From NCBI GenBank assembly GCA_045546255.1, contig JAZQCK010000007.1:1-14765 (forward strand): a stretch of 14,765 bases of DNA. The letters are read 5' to 3'. How positions within the stretch are numbered: the first letter of the stretch is position 1; the number at the start of each line of letters is the position of its first letter. The position numbers and the translations under genes were made by a program. Below, piece by piece: positions 13,999 through 14,765 of this stretch. This stretch comes from RGIG5612 sp045546255. GTDB lineage: Bacteria; Bacillota; Clostridia; Lachnospirales; Lachnospiraceae. A model generated the notes under the pieces. The model had not been told where the DNA came from and ran no database searches. It saw nothing but the letters and a program-made list of their open reading frames with translations.

Positions 13999-14007
13999 TG
14001 CTATAAT
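13999..14007 (+). promoter_or_regulatory. Extended -10 promoter of the lactate permease gene
   Basis: TG-C-TATAAT is a perfect extended -10 with no -35 at the normal distance; a TTGGCG at 13989-13994 is only 7 bases away and too close. The start site should fall near 14014, giving a ~66-base leader. Confidence 0.6.
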
Positions 14008-14016
14008 ACCCGCGCG

Positions 14017-14062
14017 TTATTATTGGATTGCATTACTGAATCCATTTGACACACAATAATAA
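14017..14062 (+). promoter_or_regulatory. Nested inverted repeats at the transcription start of the permease gene
   Basis: Outer arms TTATTATTG (14017-14025) and CAATAATAA (14054-14062) are perfect 9-base complements. Within them GGATT (14025-14029) and AATCC (14039-14043) form a second pair. They begin a few bases after the predicted start site and end just before the GGGGGG-rich ribosome binding site, so they could be an operator or a leader structure controlling translation. Confidence 0.45.
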
Positions 14063-14079
14063 TAGGGGGGAAAGACTCC

Positions 14080-14765
14080 ATGAATTTACTACTGCAGTTT
14101 TTGTTGGGCTTATTGCCAATCATCTGGCTGATTATTGCACTTACGGCAATTAAGCTGCCTGGATATATTGCTTGTTCTACCTCGATTCTTTTTGCAGCAG
14201 GAGTTGCAATTTTCTATAAGGCAATGCCGGTAGTCGATACGGCAACAGCCGCGCTGGACGGCGTGCTTAATGCGCTGTGGCCGATTCTTCTCGTTATTAT
14301 CGCGGCATTATTCGTATATAATTTATCCCTTAAGACCGGCGGAATGGATACCATCAAGAAGATGCTTTCCGGTGTATCGGAAGATAAGAGAATCCTGGCA
14401 CTGATCATTGGATTCGGATTTGGTTTCTTTATGGAAGGTATGGCTGGATTTGGTACAGCTGTTGCTATCCCGGCTGGAATATTAGTTGCCATGGGCTTTG
14501 ATGCCATTCCGACTGTTTTGGGTCTTCTCATTGTAAATGCTGCACCGACTGCGTTTGGCAGTGTCGGTGTTCCTACCGTAACGCTGGCCAGCGTTACCGG
14601 TCTTTCAGAACTCGGATTATCGTCCAATACGATCATCATCGAAGCGCTTCTTATGTTCATTTCACCGTTTATTATGGTGTGTGTGATTGGTAAAGGTATT
14701 AAGGCATTGAAAGGAATCTGGCACATCGTGCTCATTTCCTCTCTGGCAATGCTGATCCCGGAATT
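14080..14765 (+). CDS. L-lactate permease family protein (5' part, cut by window edge)
   Basis: The first 228 residues of a strongly hydrophobic protein of the LctP (LldP/GlcA) family; full members have ~500-550 residues. Successive membrane helices are seen, starting with LLLQFLLGLLPIIWLIIALT. The family signature MEGMAGFGTAVAIPAG (from Met118) and the NAAPTAFGSVGVPTVTLA block (from Asn153) are both present, forming the substrate pathway for lactate or a related 2-hydroxy acid. It imports the acid across the cytoplasmic membrane, driven by a cation gradient. Start ATG 14080 follows AGGGGGGAAAG (14064-14074). A terminator and an own promoter separate it from the FAD reductase gene; downstream partners (often lactate dehydrogenase and Etf genes) lie outside the window. 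A different hydroxy-acid substrate is possible. Confidence 0.92.
   Translation, partial: MNLLLQFLLGLLPIIWLIIALTAIKLPGYIACSTSILFAAGVAIFYKAMPVVDTATAALDGVLNALWPILLVIIAALFVYNLSLKTGGMDTIKKMLSGVSEDKRILALIIGFGFGFFMEGMAGFGTAVAIPAGILVAMGFDAIPTVLGLLIVNAAPTAFGSVGVPTVTLASVTGLSELGLSSNTIIIEALLMFISPFIMVCVIGKGIKALKGIWHIVLISSLAMLIPE

Noticed and set aside
14214..14735. Minus-strand open frame (173 codons) near the right edge
   Set aside because: The plus strand here encodes the LctP signature blocks in a frame open to the window end, so the minus frame is a shadow.

Overview
The window looks like chromosomal DNA of a low-to-mid GC Gram-positive anaerobe of the Clostridia, most like a gut Lachnospiraceae. Reasons: AGGAGG-type ribosome binding sites, extended -10 promoters (TGC-TATAAT), hairpin-plus-T terminators, oxygen-sensitive Fe-S flavoenzymes, a ferredoxin-like aldo/keto reductase, a clostridial-style lipoprotein L,D-transpeptidase and an LctP permease. 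No mobile element, tRNA, rRNA or CRISPR array is visible. Species cannot be named from the sequence alone.

Layout. 1-144: a 26-codon remnant that resembles the N-terminus of a flavin reductase. 145-4398 (+): alpha/beta hydrolase with a Cys nucleophile, a large FMN/4Fe-4S/FAD ene-reductase (ER1), an ASCH-domain protein and a lipoprotein L,D-transpeptidase. 4409-5296 (-): LysR regulator, divergent from a tight four-gene operon at 5432-8334 (+): flavodoxin, NTF2-fold protein, aldo/keto reductase with two C-terminal Fe-S motifs, and SDR. This operon ends in a strong terminator (8339-8365). 8369-9362 (-): a broken HAD-family hydrolase. 9456-11369 (+): a second ene-reductase (ER2), paralogous to ER1, ending in a bidirectional terminator shared with nudC (11421-12254, -). 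12390-13907 (+): a soluble FAD-dependent reductase of the fumarate reductase/ketosteroid dehydrogenase superfamily, with its own promoter and terminator. 14080-end (+): start of an L-lactate permease family gene, cut by the window edge.

How it may work together (inference). Seven intact genes fit reductive processing of an unsaturated cyclic or aromatic small molecule: hydrolysis (alpha/beta hydrolase), carbonyl/alcohol interconversion (SDR, AKR), C=C reduction (ER1, ER2, the FAD reductase), isomerisation or dehydration (NTF2 fold) and electron supply (flavodoxin, Fe-S AKR). The set of folds parallels the bile-acid 7-dehydroxylation (bai) genes, but the CoA ligase, the CoA transferase and the bai gene order are absent, so this looks like a separate pathway with an unknown substrate. 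The LysR protein probably senses the substrate or an intermediate. Two decayed genes show that the locus has been undergoing gene loss.
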